12,737 nt of DNA from Nitrosomonas sp. UBA6494 (GCA_002435335.1 DJMI01000155.1:1674-14410); one strand, 5' to 3'; shown: positions 1 through 8,315, counted from the first letter of the stretch. Notes: generated from the sequence alone by a model not told the origin. Program-made: numbers and translations.

Positions 1-3000
1 TCGTCGCCTTGCATGATCAGCACGTCGTCGTCCAAAAGATTTTGCATGGTCAATTGACCGGATAACCGCTTGTACAAATGCTGGCTGACGACAAAGTCCA
101 GTTGATGGAAAGGTTGTTCGTATTTGTCCGGCGTGCCGAGTAAGCCCGCAGACACGATGCGTTTGCTGGAGATGTTGTACAGCAGCGTTGCTTGCGTTTT
201 GGTCGACGGGTTGTCGTAGCCGAGCTGGAAGTTGACGATATGCGCGGAGTGGCCTTGCAACGGGCGTTCGGGCGTTGTTAATGATGCCAGATTCTCCTGG
301 CTTAGTTTAACGTTCGAGGTCGACCAAGTGTAATTGCCGCCGATGTAAAAATTTTGTAGCAGCGGGTGCACGAAATCCAATTTTTTCAGCAGTTCGAATT
401 CAAAACCGTAGAGATTGGCTTTGTCGGTATTTTGATAGGTATTGAGCACGCCGGAACCGACCTGCGTCACCAGTTCGATCGGATTGGTCAAATCTTTCCA
501 GAAAAAGCCCGCGAAGATATTTTCGCTCGGCGACAAATAATATTCCCACCTGGCGTCCCAGTTGGTGATGCTGGTTTGCTTCAGATTCGGATTACCGATC
601 ACTTCCTGGTTGATATTCATATCGGTGAACGGCGCAATCGACAATTCCCGGAAATCCGGGCGCGACAAGGTTTGGCTGAATCCTGCGCGTAGTTGCTGCT
701 TATCGGAAATAAACAACGTCGCTGTCGCCGAAGGCAACATGTCGATGCGATTGAGTCCGGCGACCGTCGGCGTCAGTGCGTTGCCGGATCCGGTAAAGGT
801 ATTGACCTTCTGGTTATTGTCCTCCCAGCGCAGGCCGCCGGTGATATTGAGCCGATCGTACAGCAACCAATCCAACTTTCCATAGTAAGAAAGCAGGCTT
901 TGCGAGGCATTGTAGCTATCACTGGCACGCGTGCCTTCACGCAGTTGAAATCCGTTGGTGCCGATGTAACTCGGCCGCAGTATGCTTTCCAGCGACGATT
1001 GCGCGAGAATGGCGTTATTTTTCGCATCCGCGCCGACCGGATAAAAATTAAAGCTGCGAATATCGGAATCGCGCGTCTTATGTTGGGTAATCATGCCGCT
1101 GCTCATCGTCAGCTTGTGATCACGCGACAGCTCAAGCGGCAATTTTCCGTCGACGCGCCAGCTTTGATCGCGGTCGGTCAGATTGGAATACATGGTACGG
1201 TTGCTATCGATTTGGCGCGAGAAAGAAAAATTGCCGCCCCCACCGGTATCGTCAAAACGGTAATCGCGCGTTTTCGGTTCTACGCGGTTGGCGGTGGCAT
1301 CGGTAAACAACCAATTGAGCGTAAAGTCCTTCAACCAATCCAAACGATGTTCGCCGCCGACTTGGTGCATCAGTAATTGGTTGGAAAAGAACTTCAACTT
1401 GGATCGGCGGATATCGAATGTTTCGGCATCGGTAAAACCTTGATCGATCCTGGCTTCGTCGAACGATTGGCGCAGAAACATGCTTTTGGCAAACAATTTG
1501 TGCGCATCGCGATACTGCAATTCGGTGCCGCCGTAACCGGTCAAGTGCACTTCCCGCAGCGTTCTCTGCACGTCGAAGTCGGTTTTCTTGACCAATTCGC
1601 CGCTGGTAATCGCGAATTCTCGGTTGATTTCATTCTGATTTCTGAATTCCTGTTTCCAGCCGGCTGCGCCGATATAGCCCCAGGTGAAATCGCCGAAGGT
1701 AAACCGGTCGCCGATCGATGCCTGCATCCCAGTATCAGGACCACGCTTACGTTTGTTGATATCCCATACGCCGGACATATCCTCGCCGAATTTTTCGATC
1801 TGCGCCGGTGTAAATCCTTTCGGGTTAAACGGCGTGGCTTGTTGTATCGGTTTGCCGTCGGCGGTAGCATCGGCGATGGAATCCGGCAAGGCGCGTGCAT
1901 CATCGTCAAAACTGGTGAAATCGATGCCGCCGCCTTTGTACGTCAAACCGTCTTGGAACGTGGTGTTGTCGTTCACCCCGGCTTGTAAATTGAAATTGAA
2001 AAAGAATGCATCCGGAATGCCGCGCGTGCGCATTTCCAGCGTACCGCCTGCAAACTCCGCCGGGCGGTCGGGGGAATAGGATTTTTGCACCAATACGCTT
2101 TCCAGAATATTGGTCGGGAAAAGATCCAGCGGCACCACGCGTCGAGTCGGATCCGGACTTGGAATCGCCGCACCGTTGACCAATGTGGTGGAGAAACGCT
2201 CACCCAGGCCGCGAATGAAAATGTATTGCCCGCCGACCAGCGTAAGTCCGGAAGCGCGGCGCAATGCGCTCGCCACATCACTGTCGCCGGCTCTGCTGAA
2301 TTGCTCCGCACCCAAAACCGTTGCGACCGACGTCGCCGTGCGTTGCTCTTCGATCACCGACGCGATAGTGCCCGCCAAATGCGGTTCTAAAACCACGTAT
2401 TCAGCCAGCTCAACTCCTGCCGGTGTCAGTTTGAAAACCAGTTCGGTGGTTTGTGCGTCGCTGATTTTGACTTCGTCCTGCGTTTGACTGCTGTAAGCGC
2501 TATGCAATAGCGATACGCTGTAGCTGCCCACCGGAACCGTTGCGGTGACGTTCCCTTGCTCGTCGGTACGGAACTTTTCTTTCAATCCGCTCAGAAAAAC
2601 CTGGATGTCCTTGAGCGGTTTTTGTGTTTCCGCCGACAACACTTGCACCGAAATGACACCCTCACCATGCTCGCGCGTTGCGGTAACCGTCGCGTCGGTA
2701 CCGGCCATTGTGCCGGAGGCCGAGCTTTCAATATTCAACAGAGGCTTTTTGTTTTTGTCGGCATAAAATGTAACCAGAATTTGCGCGTTTTCGGCTGGTT
2801 GTAGCGGTAAGTCGAAAGTAAATTCCTGTGTCGCGGTTTTCAGCGTAAATTGATAGTTACCGGCTGGCAGTTTTCCCGCGATACTGCCGCTGGCGCCGGT
2901 TTTTAGCGGCGCATCGCCTGCCGAACGCCAATGATAGGTCGAAGGCGTGGCTTCGAATATCAGGATCGCGCTGGATTTTTCATACGATTCGCTGGCGATG

Positions 3001-3149
3001 ATGAGCTCTGCGTTTTCAATCGGTAACCCGTCCTGGAACAAATAGATGGAGAATTCCGCTTTTTCGGTGCCTCCCCAAGCCAAGCTGCTGACAAAAGCAG
3101 CTGCCACTATCCAGTTAAGCCAGAAGATTTTTCTTAAGATAATTGTCAT
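1..3149 (-). CDS. TonB-dependent outer-membrane receptor with two N-terminal Ig-like/carboxypeptidase-regulatory-like domains (3' end off window)
   Basis: Predicted outer-membrane active transporter powered by the TonB system encoded upstream. I read the minus frame from the ATG at 3149: 1049 codons without a stop reach the window edge, so the last barrel strands are missing. Layout: signal peptide about 1-26 (hydrophobic, ending SLAWG); a beta-rich domain about 30-125; a second domain about 163-242 resembling the carboxypeptidase-regulatory/CNA-B fold (RTDEQGN, VPVGSYSV); a TonB-box-like segment LAEYVVL at 248-254; a plug about 262-378 with FIRGLGERFS (311-320), SPDPTRRVVPLDLFP and FAGGTLEMRTRG; then a 22-strand-type barrel. 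Plugs of this kind are known from Oar-like receptors, some of which have been linked to protein export. The start lacks a clear Shine-Dalgarno and lies 52 bases after the TPR gene, in the same direction, so it is probably the last gene of the operon. The substrate cannot be read from sequence. Confidence 0.93.
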   Translation of the reverse strand, partial: MTIILRKIFWLNWIVAAAFVSSLAWGGTEKAEFSIYLFQDGLPIENAELIIASESYEKSSAILIFEATPSTYHWRSAGDAPLKTGASGSIAGKLPAGNYQFTLKTATQEFTFDLPLQPAENAQILVTFYADKNKKPLLNIESSASGTMAGTDATVTATREHGEGVISVQVLSAETQKPLKDIQVFLSGLKEKFRTDEQGNVTATVPVGSYSVSLLHSAYSSQTQDEVKISDAQTTELVFKLTPAGVELAEYVVLEPHLAGTIASVIEEQRTATSVATVLGAEQFSRAGDSDVASALRRASGLTLVGGQYIFIRGLGERFSTTLVNGAAIPSPDPTRRVVPLDLFPTNILESVLVQKSYSPDRPAEFAGGTLEMRTRGIPDAFFFNFNLQAGVNDNTTFQDGLTYKGGGIDFTSFDDDARALPDSIADATADGKPIQQATPFNPKGFTPAQIEKFGEDMSGVWDINKRKRGPDTGMQASIGDRFTFGDFTWGYIGAAGWKQEFRNQNEINREFAITSGELVKKTDFDVQRTLREVHLTGYGGTELQYRDAHKLFAKSMFLRQSFDEARIDQGFTDAETFDIRRSKLKFFSNQLLMHQVGGEHRLDWLKDFTLNWLFTDATANRVEPKTRDYRFDDTGGGGNFSFSRQIDSNRTMYSNLTDRDQSWRVDGKLPLELSRDHKLTMSSGMITQHKTRDSDIRSFNFYPVGADAKNNAILAQSSLESILRPSYIGTNGFQLREGTRASDSYNASQSLLSYYGKLDWLLYDRLNITGGLRWEDNNQKVNTFTGSGNALTPTVAGLNRIDMLPSATATLFISDKQQLRAGFSQTLSRPDFRELSIAPFTDMNINQEVIGNPNLKQTSITNWDARWEYYLSPSENIFAGFFWKDLTNPIELVTQVGSGVLNTYQNTDKANLYGFEFELLKKLDFVHPLLQNFYIGGNYTWSTSNVKLSQENLASLTTPERPLQGHSAHIVNFQLGYDNPSTKTQATLLYNISSKRIVSAGLLGTPDKYEQPFHQLDFVVSQHLYKRLSGQLTMQNLLDDDVLIMQGD

Positions 3150-3201
3150 GCGGTGAGGGCGGTTGTGGCAACGGGGCGTGGTATTGCGGAATCAATGCGA
3201 T

Positions 3202-4374
3202 TCAGGCGCACTGCCAAGGTTCGGTTTTGCAAGTTTCCATCAGGCGGCGCAGCTCGGTTGCTTTACGGAACAGCTCGGCGTCCTTGAGATGATCCAGATG
3301 TTTACGGACTTCAGCGAACCGGCGGGTGGCGAACAACGCATACGCCAGGGCGTAGCGCACGCTTTGATCTTCCAATAAACCGGTACGGTACAGGCTGGAT
3401 TCCATGTTGGCGGCACGTTCAAATTGTTTCAGTGCGAGCAAAATCGACAAGCGCTGCTTGAGTTTTACTTTCTGATCGATGATGCTTTCATTTAATGTCA
3501 GCGCCTTATGCAAGCGACCGGCGCGACGGTAAATTTCAGCCGCTTCGGCTTGCAATGCCGGGTTTAGCAATGCTGCCTGTTCCAAAATAAATGCTGCGGA
3601 ATTTAATTGCCCTTGATCCAGATAGGTGTGCGCCAGCAGTTTTGCGACTAACTCGTCATCGGGATATTGCAGTCGTGCGATCTCGAGTATATTGGTCGCT
3701 TCTTGAAATTCCCGGCTGAGTCGCAGGGCATTGCCAAGTGCCGCGTAATCCGCAGCGGTTGCTTTGGAGCGTCGCAAATATTCCCGACCTAATCCGACCG
3801 CTTCCTGATACAGACCCAGCTCCACCAAATAAAAAACTTTGCGTTTCATGAAACGGAAATCGGAAGGAAACGCGCGCTGGCCATCGTTTAAGGCATTAAT
3901 CGCCGCTTCGGTTTGGTTCAGGTGCCAATAAGATTCCGCCTTCAAGCTGATCAAACTTGCGTCTTTGTTGATCAAGTCACCGGCCTTGCTGATTGCCTGC
4001 ACGGTATTGCGATAATCTTTCAAGCCAAAGTACACTTGCGCTAGGTAGATGAAAATCGACCGATCCTGTTGGCCGTTCTTGACTGCCTGCTGCAAGCTGT
4101 CCTTGGCAGCTTCGAGATCGTTCAAACCCAGATAAGACAATCCTTGCAGCGTATAAAACCGTGCCAGATCAGTTTTCTTGTTGCCCAGATCGACACTTTG
4201 CAGCGCCAGCAACGCCCGGTCGTGGTGGCCGTCTTTCAGCATCACTGCTGCCAGTTCGATAAAGTCGGTCGACGCCGCTTTGTTATCCGCTGCTTGCAAG
4301 GCGTGCGTATAACAGCTCAGCACGATCGCGACAGTCATCAAGCAATGAAATTGCCACAACCAACGGTCTTTCAT
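3202..4374 (-). CDS. Periplasmic TPR-repeat protein of a TtpC/TonB2-type system
   Basis: A 390-residue protein built of helical tetratricopeptide-like repeats from about residue 35 to 375 (for example FYTLQGLSYLGLNDLEAAKDS near 73-93, then repeated A-x-x-L patterns), expected to act as a protein-interaction scaffold. I chose the ATG at 4374 because it begins a signal peptide (MKDRWLWQFHCLMTVAIVLS, cleavage probably after ALQA, residue 28). An upstream ATG at 4419 would overlap the TonB gene by 37 bases and spoil the signal. VLSC at 18-21 is a poor but possible lipobox, so a lipoprotein is an alternative. Cys382 and Cys389 near the C terminus could form a disulfide in the periplasm. The gene starts 8 bases after the tonB stop. 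In Vibrio TonB2 loci a TPR protein gene holds the same place, which supports an accessory role; its precise function here is inferred. Confidence 0.88.
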   Translation of the reverse strand: MKDRWLWQFHCLMTVAIVLSCYTHALQAADNKAASTDFIELAAVMLKDGHHDRALLALQSVDLGNKKTDLARFYTLQGLSYLGLNDLEAAKDSLQQAVKNGQQDRSIFIYLAQVYFGLKDYRNTVQAISKAGDLINKDASLISLKAESYWHLNQTEAAINALNDGQRAFPSDFRFMKRKVFYLVELGLYQEAVGLGREYLRRSKATAADYAALGNALRLSREFQEATNILEIARLQYPDDELVAKLLAHTYLDQGQLNSAAFILEQAALLNPALQAEAAEIYRRAGRLHKALTLNESIIDQKVKLKQRLSILLALKQFERAANMESSLYRTGLLEDQSVRYALAYALFATRRFAEVRKHLDHLKDAELFRKATELRRLMETCKTEPWQCA

Positions 4375-4382
4375 GTTCAAAT

Positions 4383-5024
4383 TCAAGAGAGATCGAAACG
4401 GATTCTTTGCTTGGCCCAAACGCGCACATTGTCGCCTTTGTATTTGGCCGGTTCAAAATGCCAGGTGCGGATGCCTTGCAACGCTGCCGCGTCAAAAATT
4501 CCGGATGGACTGGATTCAAGCACTTGTACTTGGTTGACCGAGCCGTCGGCCTCGACTAATACCGAAAGCAGCACGTAACCATTGATACCGTTCTTTTTTG
4601 CCGCCGGCGGATACTTGAACGATCCCCGTGCAATCGGTTTGGGCGGCACATCGACCAAATCGGCCGTCATCACCGCATTGCCAGTTTTGCCGAGCAAACT
4701 GTCGTCAATATCTCTCGATCCGCCATCCAGTCGCAGCGAACCCAGATCAATGCCGGACAGCGCGGTATCCAATCCTTTAAACGGTGTCGGTGCTTGCGGA
4801 CGTGATACCTGCTTTTTTGGTTCCACTTTCTTGATTTCCTGTTTCGGTTCTTGCTTGATTTCACGCGTCATCGCAATTTCCGTCACTTCTTGCGGCGGTG
4901 TGCGCTCGATTTTTCCCATGTAGTGATTCAGAATTACGATCAGCGCGAACACCATTGTCACACCGAATAGCATCGATACCGCTCCGGCTATGTGCCGTTT
5001 CATTGTCATTGTTCCCATATTCAT
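4383..5024 (-). CDS. tonB: TonB energy transducer, short TonB2-like form
   Basis: 213-residue inner-membrane-anchored protein that carries energy from the ExbB/ExbD motor to the outer-membrane receptor. It has one N-terminal membrane helix (about 12-33), a short charged and proline-containing linker (about 40-82, several Lys-Pro/Glu-Pro pairs), an unassigned middle part, and a C-terminal TonB domain (about 135-213) with the typical KYPPAAKKNGINGYV, EADGSV and IRTWHFEPAKY segments. The linker is far shorter than in E. coli TonB, as in Vibrio TonB2. The start ATG at 5024 shares its A with the exbD TAA stop (TAATG), with a purine-rich GCGGGG just before; the reading frame stays open upstream to 5195, but that part lies inside exbD and is arginine- and glycine-rich junk. 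Starts at residues 3, 6 or 8 are also conceivable. Probably translated by coupling to exbD. Confidence 0.93.
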   Translation of the reverse strand: MNMGTMTMKRHIAGAVSMLFGVTMVFALIVILNHYMGKIERTPPQEVTEIAMTREIKQEPKQEIKKVEPKKQVSRPQAPTPFKGLDTALSGIDLGSLRLDGGSRDIDDSLLGKTGNAVMTADLVDVPPKPIARGSFKYPPAAKKNGINGYVLLSVLVEADGSVNQVQVLESSPSGIFDAAALQGIRTWHFEPAKYKGDNVRVWAKQRIRFDLS

Positions 5025-5431
5025 TACCCCGCTTCTTTTTTCGTTGCCACACCGACGCTCTCGGCACCCGCCAAGCGCGCCTGATCCACGACCTCCACCA
5101 ACCGTCCGGCCGCGACACCTTCGTCGGTCACGACCAGTACAATTTTGTTTGAGGAGGTACTTAATAAATCGCGTAACTTGCTTTGAATTAACCATAACCG
5201 TACCGGCTCACCGTCCAGATAGGTGTCGCCGTTACGATCGATAAACAATCGGATCGCCTTGCTCGATGCCGTTACTGCGCTATTCGCCTTGGGTCGTTCC
5301 AAGTCCAATTTCATGTCCTTGACGAAGGTCGTAGTTACCATGAAGAAGATCAATAAAATAAATACGATGTCGATCAGCGGCGCCATATCGATGGCGGCTT
5401 CAGCTTCCGCCGGTTCGTTGTTTCGCATCAT
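5024..5431 (-). CDS. exbD: Biopolymer transport protein ExbD
   Basis: 135-residue ExbD/TolR family protein, the proton-path subunit of the ExbB-ExbD motor in the inner membrane. It has a short cytoplasmic N terminus, a single membrane helix (about 19-37), and a periplasmic domain. The motif IDMAPLIDIVFILLIFF carries Asp21, the counterpart of the essential membrane Asp25 of E. coli ExbD, so the motor residue is present. The start overlaps the exbB stop by four bases (ATGA), with GGGAG at 5438-5442 six bases before the ATG; a second ATG directly follows and is an equally possible start. The periplasmic domain has the usual TDEGVAAGRLVEVVDQARLAG region. Length is normal for the family. Confidence 0.95.
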   Translation of the reverse strand: MMRNNEPAEAEAAIDMAPLIDIVFILLIFFMVTTTFVKDMKLDLERPKANSAVTASSKAIRLFIDRNGDTYLDGEPVRLWLIQSKLRDLLSTSSNKIVLVVTDEGVAAGRLVEVVDQARLAGAESVGVATKKEAG

Positions 5432-6051
5432 GAATGACTCCCGCTAGCAGGTTGAGGGTGGATTTGATGGCACAACAAATCCTTGACCTGAGACAGGTCG
5501 AGCTCGATTTGTTGTTGCTTGCGTTTGAGGATGCTATGCGCCAGCAACCCCGGAATCGCCACTGTCAATCCCATTTGCGTTGTGAATAACGCCTGTGAAA
5601 TACCGCCAGCGATACCGCCGGATTGCGAATGCAAGGTCATGGTCGCCAGCGAATCGAAGGTTTCGATCATGCCGATTACAGTGCCCAGTAAGCCGAGCAA
5701 AGGTGCAATGAGAATGACGGCGCGCACCAGTACGGAAAATTTCGCCACTTCCCGTTCGTATTGGTAAAAAGCGGCATCGAGATGACGACGCAGGTTTTTC
5801 ACTCCTTTTTGCTGCAGCAACACACCTTGTTTAATCGCCCGCGCGACGATATTTCTGGCCGGTTTGTCGGCATGCTGCTGGTAATATCGCAACAAGTCGC
5901 GCACACCCATGCGCTTCGGTTCTTTCATCACCCAGAAGCGATAACCGAGTCCGTACCATAACAGTAATGTGCACAACACCAGCGGCGGCATGACGATGCC
6001 GCCCGCGGCGAACATTTCCTTGATGATCAATAGGTGCTCGGTGACGTTCAT
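5428..6051 (-). CDS. exbB: MotA/TolQ/ExbB proton channel family protein (ExbB2-like)
   Basis: 207-residue polytopic inner-membrane protein forming the channel scaffold around ExbD. Three membrane helices are visible (about 15-37, 106-128, 146-174), with a cytoplasmic loop between the first and second. The family signature is IAPLLGLLGTVIGMIETF (115-132), followed by GGISQALFTTQMGLTVAIPG. The start ATG overlaps the stop of the long TtpC-type gene by one base (TGATG), and no separate Shine-Dalgarno is evident, which suggests translational coupling. Two ExbB-family proteins with one ExbD and one TonB is the mark of TtpC-containing TonB2 systems. TolQ and MotA are excluded by the neighbours: there is no TolA, TolB or flagellar gene. 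Confidence 0.94.
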   Translation of the reverse strand: MNVTEHLLIIKEMFAAGGIVMPPLVLCTLLLWYGLGYRFWVMKEPKRMGVRDLLRYYQQHADKPARNIVARAIKQGVLLQQKGVKNLRRHLDAAFYQYEREVAKFSVLVRAVILIAPLLGLLGTVIGMIETFDSLATMTLHSQSGGIAGGISQALFTTQMGLTVAIPGLLAHSILKRKQQQIELDLSQVKDLLCHQIHPQPASGSHS

Positions 6052-7547
6052 CAGGCATTACTCATCACAATGGTGGATTCGTCGATGTCTGCAACATTCA
6101 TTTCGTCGAGGTCGACACCGCCGCCGAGAAAGACGTTAATGATGCGAAGCGCCGAATACTCCATGTCACGCTTGATGTTCTTTGCCCACGCAGACAACAA
6201 TGAACCGAGCAGCAACGTCGGGATGGCAACGATCAAACCCAGCTCAGTAGTTACCAAGGCAATCGAGATTCCCTCAGACAGCAATTTCGGATCGCCGGTG
6301 CCGAACTCGGTGATCATATCGAAGGTTTCGATCATTCCCGTCACTGTTCCTAGCAATCCAAGCAAAGGTGCCACCGATGCGATGACCAGGATGGCCGGGC
6401 CGAATCGGTCCAGCGGCCCCGATTCCTGCAGAATCGCTTCATAGACGATGCCTTCCATGTGATCGCGATCGTCTTTCAGGTGACGTAGGGTGTAATGCAA
6501 TACCCGCCCGATCGCAGAGTCATTGTCTTCGCAGCTTTTTTTCGCAACATCCAGTTCACCGGCAGCCAACTGGTGAATGATTTGATCGGTTAAGTGCTGT
6601 GTGTAGGAGCTATTGGTGCGTAGTAAGTAGGTGCGTATCATCACCAAGATAGCTGCGATACCGCCCAATATCACGATCACCCAACCGATCGGACCGCCGG
6701 AATCGATAATGCCGACGATGGTTTTTTCCGGTGCCTCGTCGATGGCGGTGGAGCGGGATTCAAATAAGTACAATTGCAACAAGGATGGTTGCTCGTTCTT
6801 ACTCAGTGCGGCAACACTTTCCGTTCCGGTGTTTTTCCATACTTTGAATTCTCCGCCGCCCGCAGGTACGAGACTGCCGCCGCCTTCCGCGCCGATACCG
6901 AAGGCGGCGATATTACCCAACTGAATGATCGAGCCTTGCGATTGTTTGCCGTTGGCGAGAAAGAAATGCCCTGATTTGGTTTGAACGGCACCCAGTTTTT
7001 GCAATAACACCAATGCTTGCGTAAATAAGAAATCGATCTTTTCCGGATCGGAGCCTTTGGCTTCCTTCAGGTTGGCAGGCATTTCGATGCCATGGTTTTT
7101 CAGCGTTGCTTCCGCTTGCAAATAGGTGTTCTCCAATGCGTCATGCCGCTCGGATACGGCAGCCTCTTTGCGTTCCGATTCGGTAAATTGCGCGTTGAGC
7201 TGATCGATCCTGGCGGAACGATCCACCGAGCCGCGTTCTAGTGCATTGATTCTGGCGCTTAATGCTTGTTCTTCGCGTTGAGTGCTGGCTTGATAATTTC
7301 TTAACCGCTCGGTCAGTTCGCGTTTCTGTGCTTCCAAGAATGCATATTCGCGCTTATATGCGGTTTCCAGACTTGCGGCTTCTTGTTTTGCCGGAGATTG
7401 TTTCTTCGGTGCGGCAGCTTCCGTTTTGCCTTCCGGTGCGGAAACAGTGACATTCTCGCCGGATTCGGTTTTTTTCGGCTCCTGCGCATAACTCCAATCG
7501 CTCAGGATCAGCAACAGTGCAACAGATATTATGGTTTTTAGGTTCAT
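6051..7547 (-). CDS. ttpC: TtpC-type long MotA/TolQ/ExbB protein with periplasmic coiled-coil extension
   Basis: 498-residue fourth component of TonB2-type systems. In Vibrio, TtpC is required for TonB2-dependent transport and has an ExbB-like C-terminal half plus a periplasmic N-terminal half. Seen here: signal peptide about 1-21 (ending SYAQ); a low-complexity Lys/Ala/Pro stretch about 24-56; a long Glu/Arg/Ala-rich coiled coil about 57-150; a small beta-like domain about 190-262 with IIQLGNIAAFGIGAEGGG and VPAGGGEFKVW; membrane helices about 284-306, 383-404 and 426-452; and the channel signature VAPLLGLLGTVTGMIETF (392-409). The C-terminal tail is acidic (DLDEMNVADIDEST). The start overlaps the DUF3450 gene stop by four bases (ATGA), without a clear Shine-Dalgarno. 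The symbol is by family and context; I am sure of the architecture, less so of strict orthology to Vibrio TtpC. Confidence 0.92.
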   Translation of the reverse strand: MNLKTIISVALLLILSDWSYAQEPKKTESGENVTVSAPEGKTEAAAPKKQSPAKQEAASLETAYKREYAFLEAQKRELTERLRNYQASTQREEQALSARINALERGSVDRSARIDQLNAQFTESERKEAAVSERHDALENTYLQAEATLKNHGIEMPANLKEAKGSDPEKIDFLFTQALVLLQKLGAVQTKSGHFFLANGKQSQGSIIQLGNIAAFGIGAEGGGSLVPAGGGEFKVWKNTGTESVAALSKNEQPSLLQLYLFESRSTAIDEAPEKTIVGIIDSGGPIGWVIVILGGIAAILVMIRTYLLRTNSSYTQHLTDQIIHQLAAGELDVAKKSCEDNDSAIGRVLHYTLRHLKDDRDHMEGIVYEAILQESGPLDRFGPAILVIASVAPLLGLLGTVTGMIETFDMITEFGTGDPKLLSEGISIALVTTELGLIVAIPTLLLGSLLSAWAKNIKRDMEYSALRIINVFLGGGVDLDEMNVADIDESTIVMSNA

Positions 7548-8311
7548 GGTTTCAGCGGATTCGGTAATTCAAAATAACCCTGACGGATTTGCTTTTTCAG
7601 AGAATCGAACAGATTGCGAATGCGCTCGCGGTCGGCAGTATCGCTGGCAATCTCAAATTTCCAGCCGCCTGACGGGGATTTCTTTGCCATGCCGCTTTGA
7701 TTGTCTTTCGTTTGGAAAAATAAAAAGACCGTTCCCAGCTTGGCGATATCCACCAACACTTTTTCACCGTTCAGTGAAATCGTTTGCTGGTAAAGTCCGT
7801 TTTCCTTGCTCAAGCGGAATTCATCTTCGATCAGCGACCAAGCTTGATTGACGGCCTTATTGGCGTCTATTTGTTGGTTGACGAGATTGCTTTCTAAGTC
7901 ATTGATGGCCTTGACGCGGTCGTCGACTTTAAAAGGAAAACCGGTTTCTATATGGTATTTGTACTCAGTCAATGCTTTTAACAGCATCGGCTTAATATTT
8001 TCGCCGGACTGTTCGGCTTGTTTGGTCACCACGCCCAATTTCTCGATCGATTGCTGTAACTTCTCGATACTCAGTTTTTGTCGCCTTTCTTCGACGCTTA
8101 AATCCGCCAATTGCGAATTAAGCGCAGCCATTCTGCTGCTGTGCTTTTCCTTTTCGATATCCAATTGCGCTTGCAAAGTTTCGACTTCGCCACGGATTTT
8201 GGCTAGCGATTTGGCTAGGTTTTCGATATTGCTCGCCTGGGTATTTGGTGCAAGAAACAAGAGTGGCAGCAGCAAGAAAAACGCGATGGTTGTTGAAAAA
8301 TAGTAACGCAT
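7544..8311 (-). CDS. DUF3450 family periplasmic coiled-coil protein, first gene of the TonB operon
   Basis: 255-residue exported protein. Signal peptide about 1-26 (long hydrophobic core, ending NTQA); coiled coil about 28-100 rich in Leu/Glu/Lys/Gln; then a conserved region with GFPFKVDDRVKAINDLE (124-140), and a C-terminal part with VDIAKLGTVFLFFQTKD (187-203) and SPSGGWKFE (212-220). DUF3450 proteins are regularly encoded just upstream of ttpC in TonB2 loci; no biochemical activity is established that I know of. A good Shine-Dalgarno AAGAGGG (8316-8322) sits four bases before the ATG, the clearest ribosome site in the operon, as expected for the first gene of a chain that is otherwise coupled. 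Its promoter region holds a Pho box. The C-terminal part resembles the middle domain of the neighbouring TtpC-type protein, hinting at a shared periplasmic module. Confidence 0.88.
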   Translation of the reverse strand: MRYYFSTTIAFFLLLPLLFLAPNTQASNIENLAKSLAKIRGEVETLQAQLDIEKEKHSSRMAALNSQLADLSVEERRQKLSIEKLQQSIEKLGVVTKQAEQSGENIKPMLLKALTEYKYHIETGFPFKVDDRVKAINDLESNLVNQQIDANKAVNQAWSLIEDEFRLSKENGLYQQTISLNGEKVLVDIAKLGTVFLFFQTKDNQSGMAKKSPSGGWKFEIASDTADRERIRNLFDSLKKQIRQGYFELPNPLKP

Positions 8312-8315
8312 AAAA

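Noticed and set aside
366..2804. Several plus-strand open frames of 70 to 230 codons
   Set aside because: They are antisense to the continuous receptor frame, whose translation gives recognisable plug and barrel sequence; their own translations resemble nothing and have no ribosome sites.
3150..3201. GAATC/GATTC inverted repeat between the TPR gene and the receptor as terminator or attenuator
   Set aside because: The stem is only five bases and no T run follows; it is more likely chance, and the receptor is probably in the same operon.
4375..4419. Upstream ATG for the TPR protein
   Set aside because: It overlaps tonB and would place 15 polar residues before an otherwise normal signal peptide.
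5025..5195. Longer TonB start upstream of 5024
   Set aside because: The added residues lie inside exbD, are Arg/Gly-rich out-of-frame translation, and would put a charged stretch before the membrane anchor.
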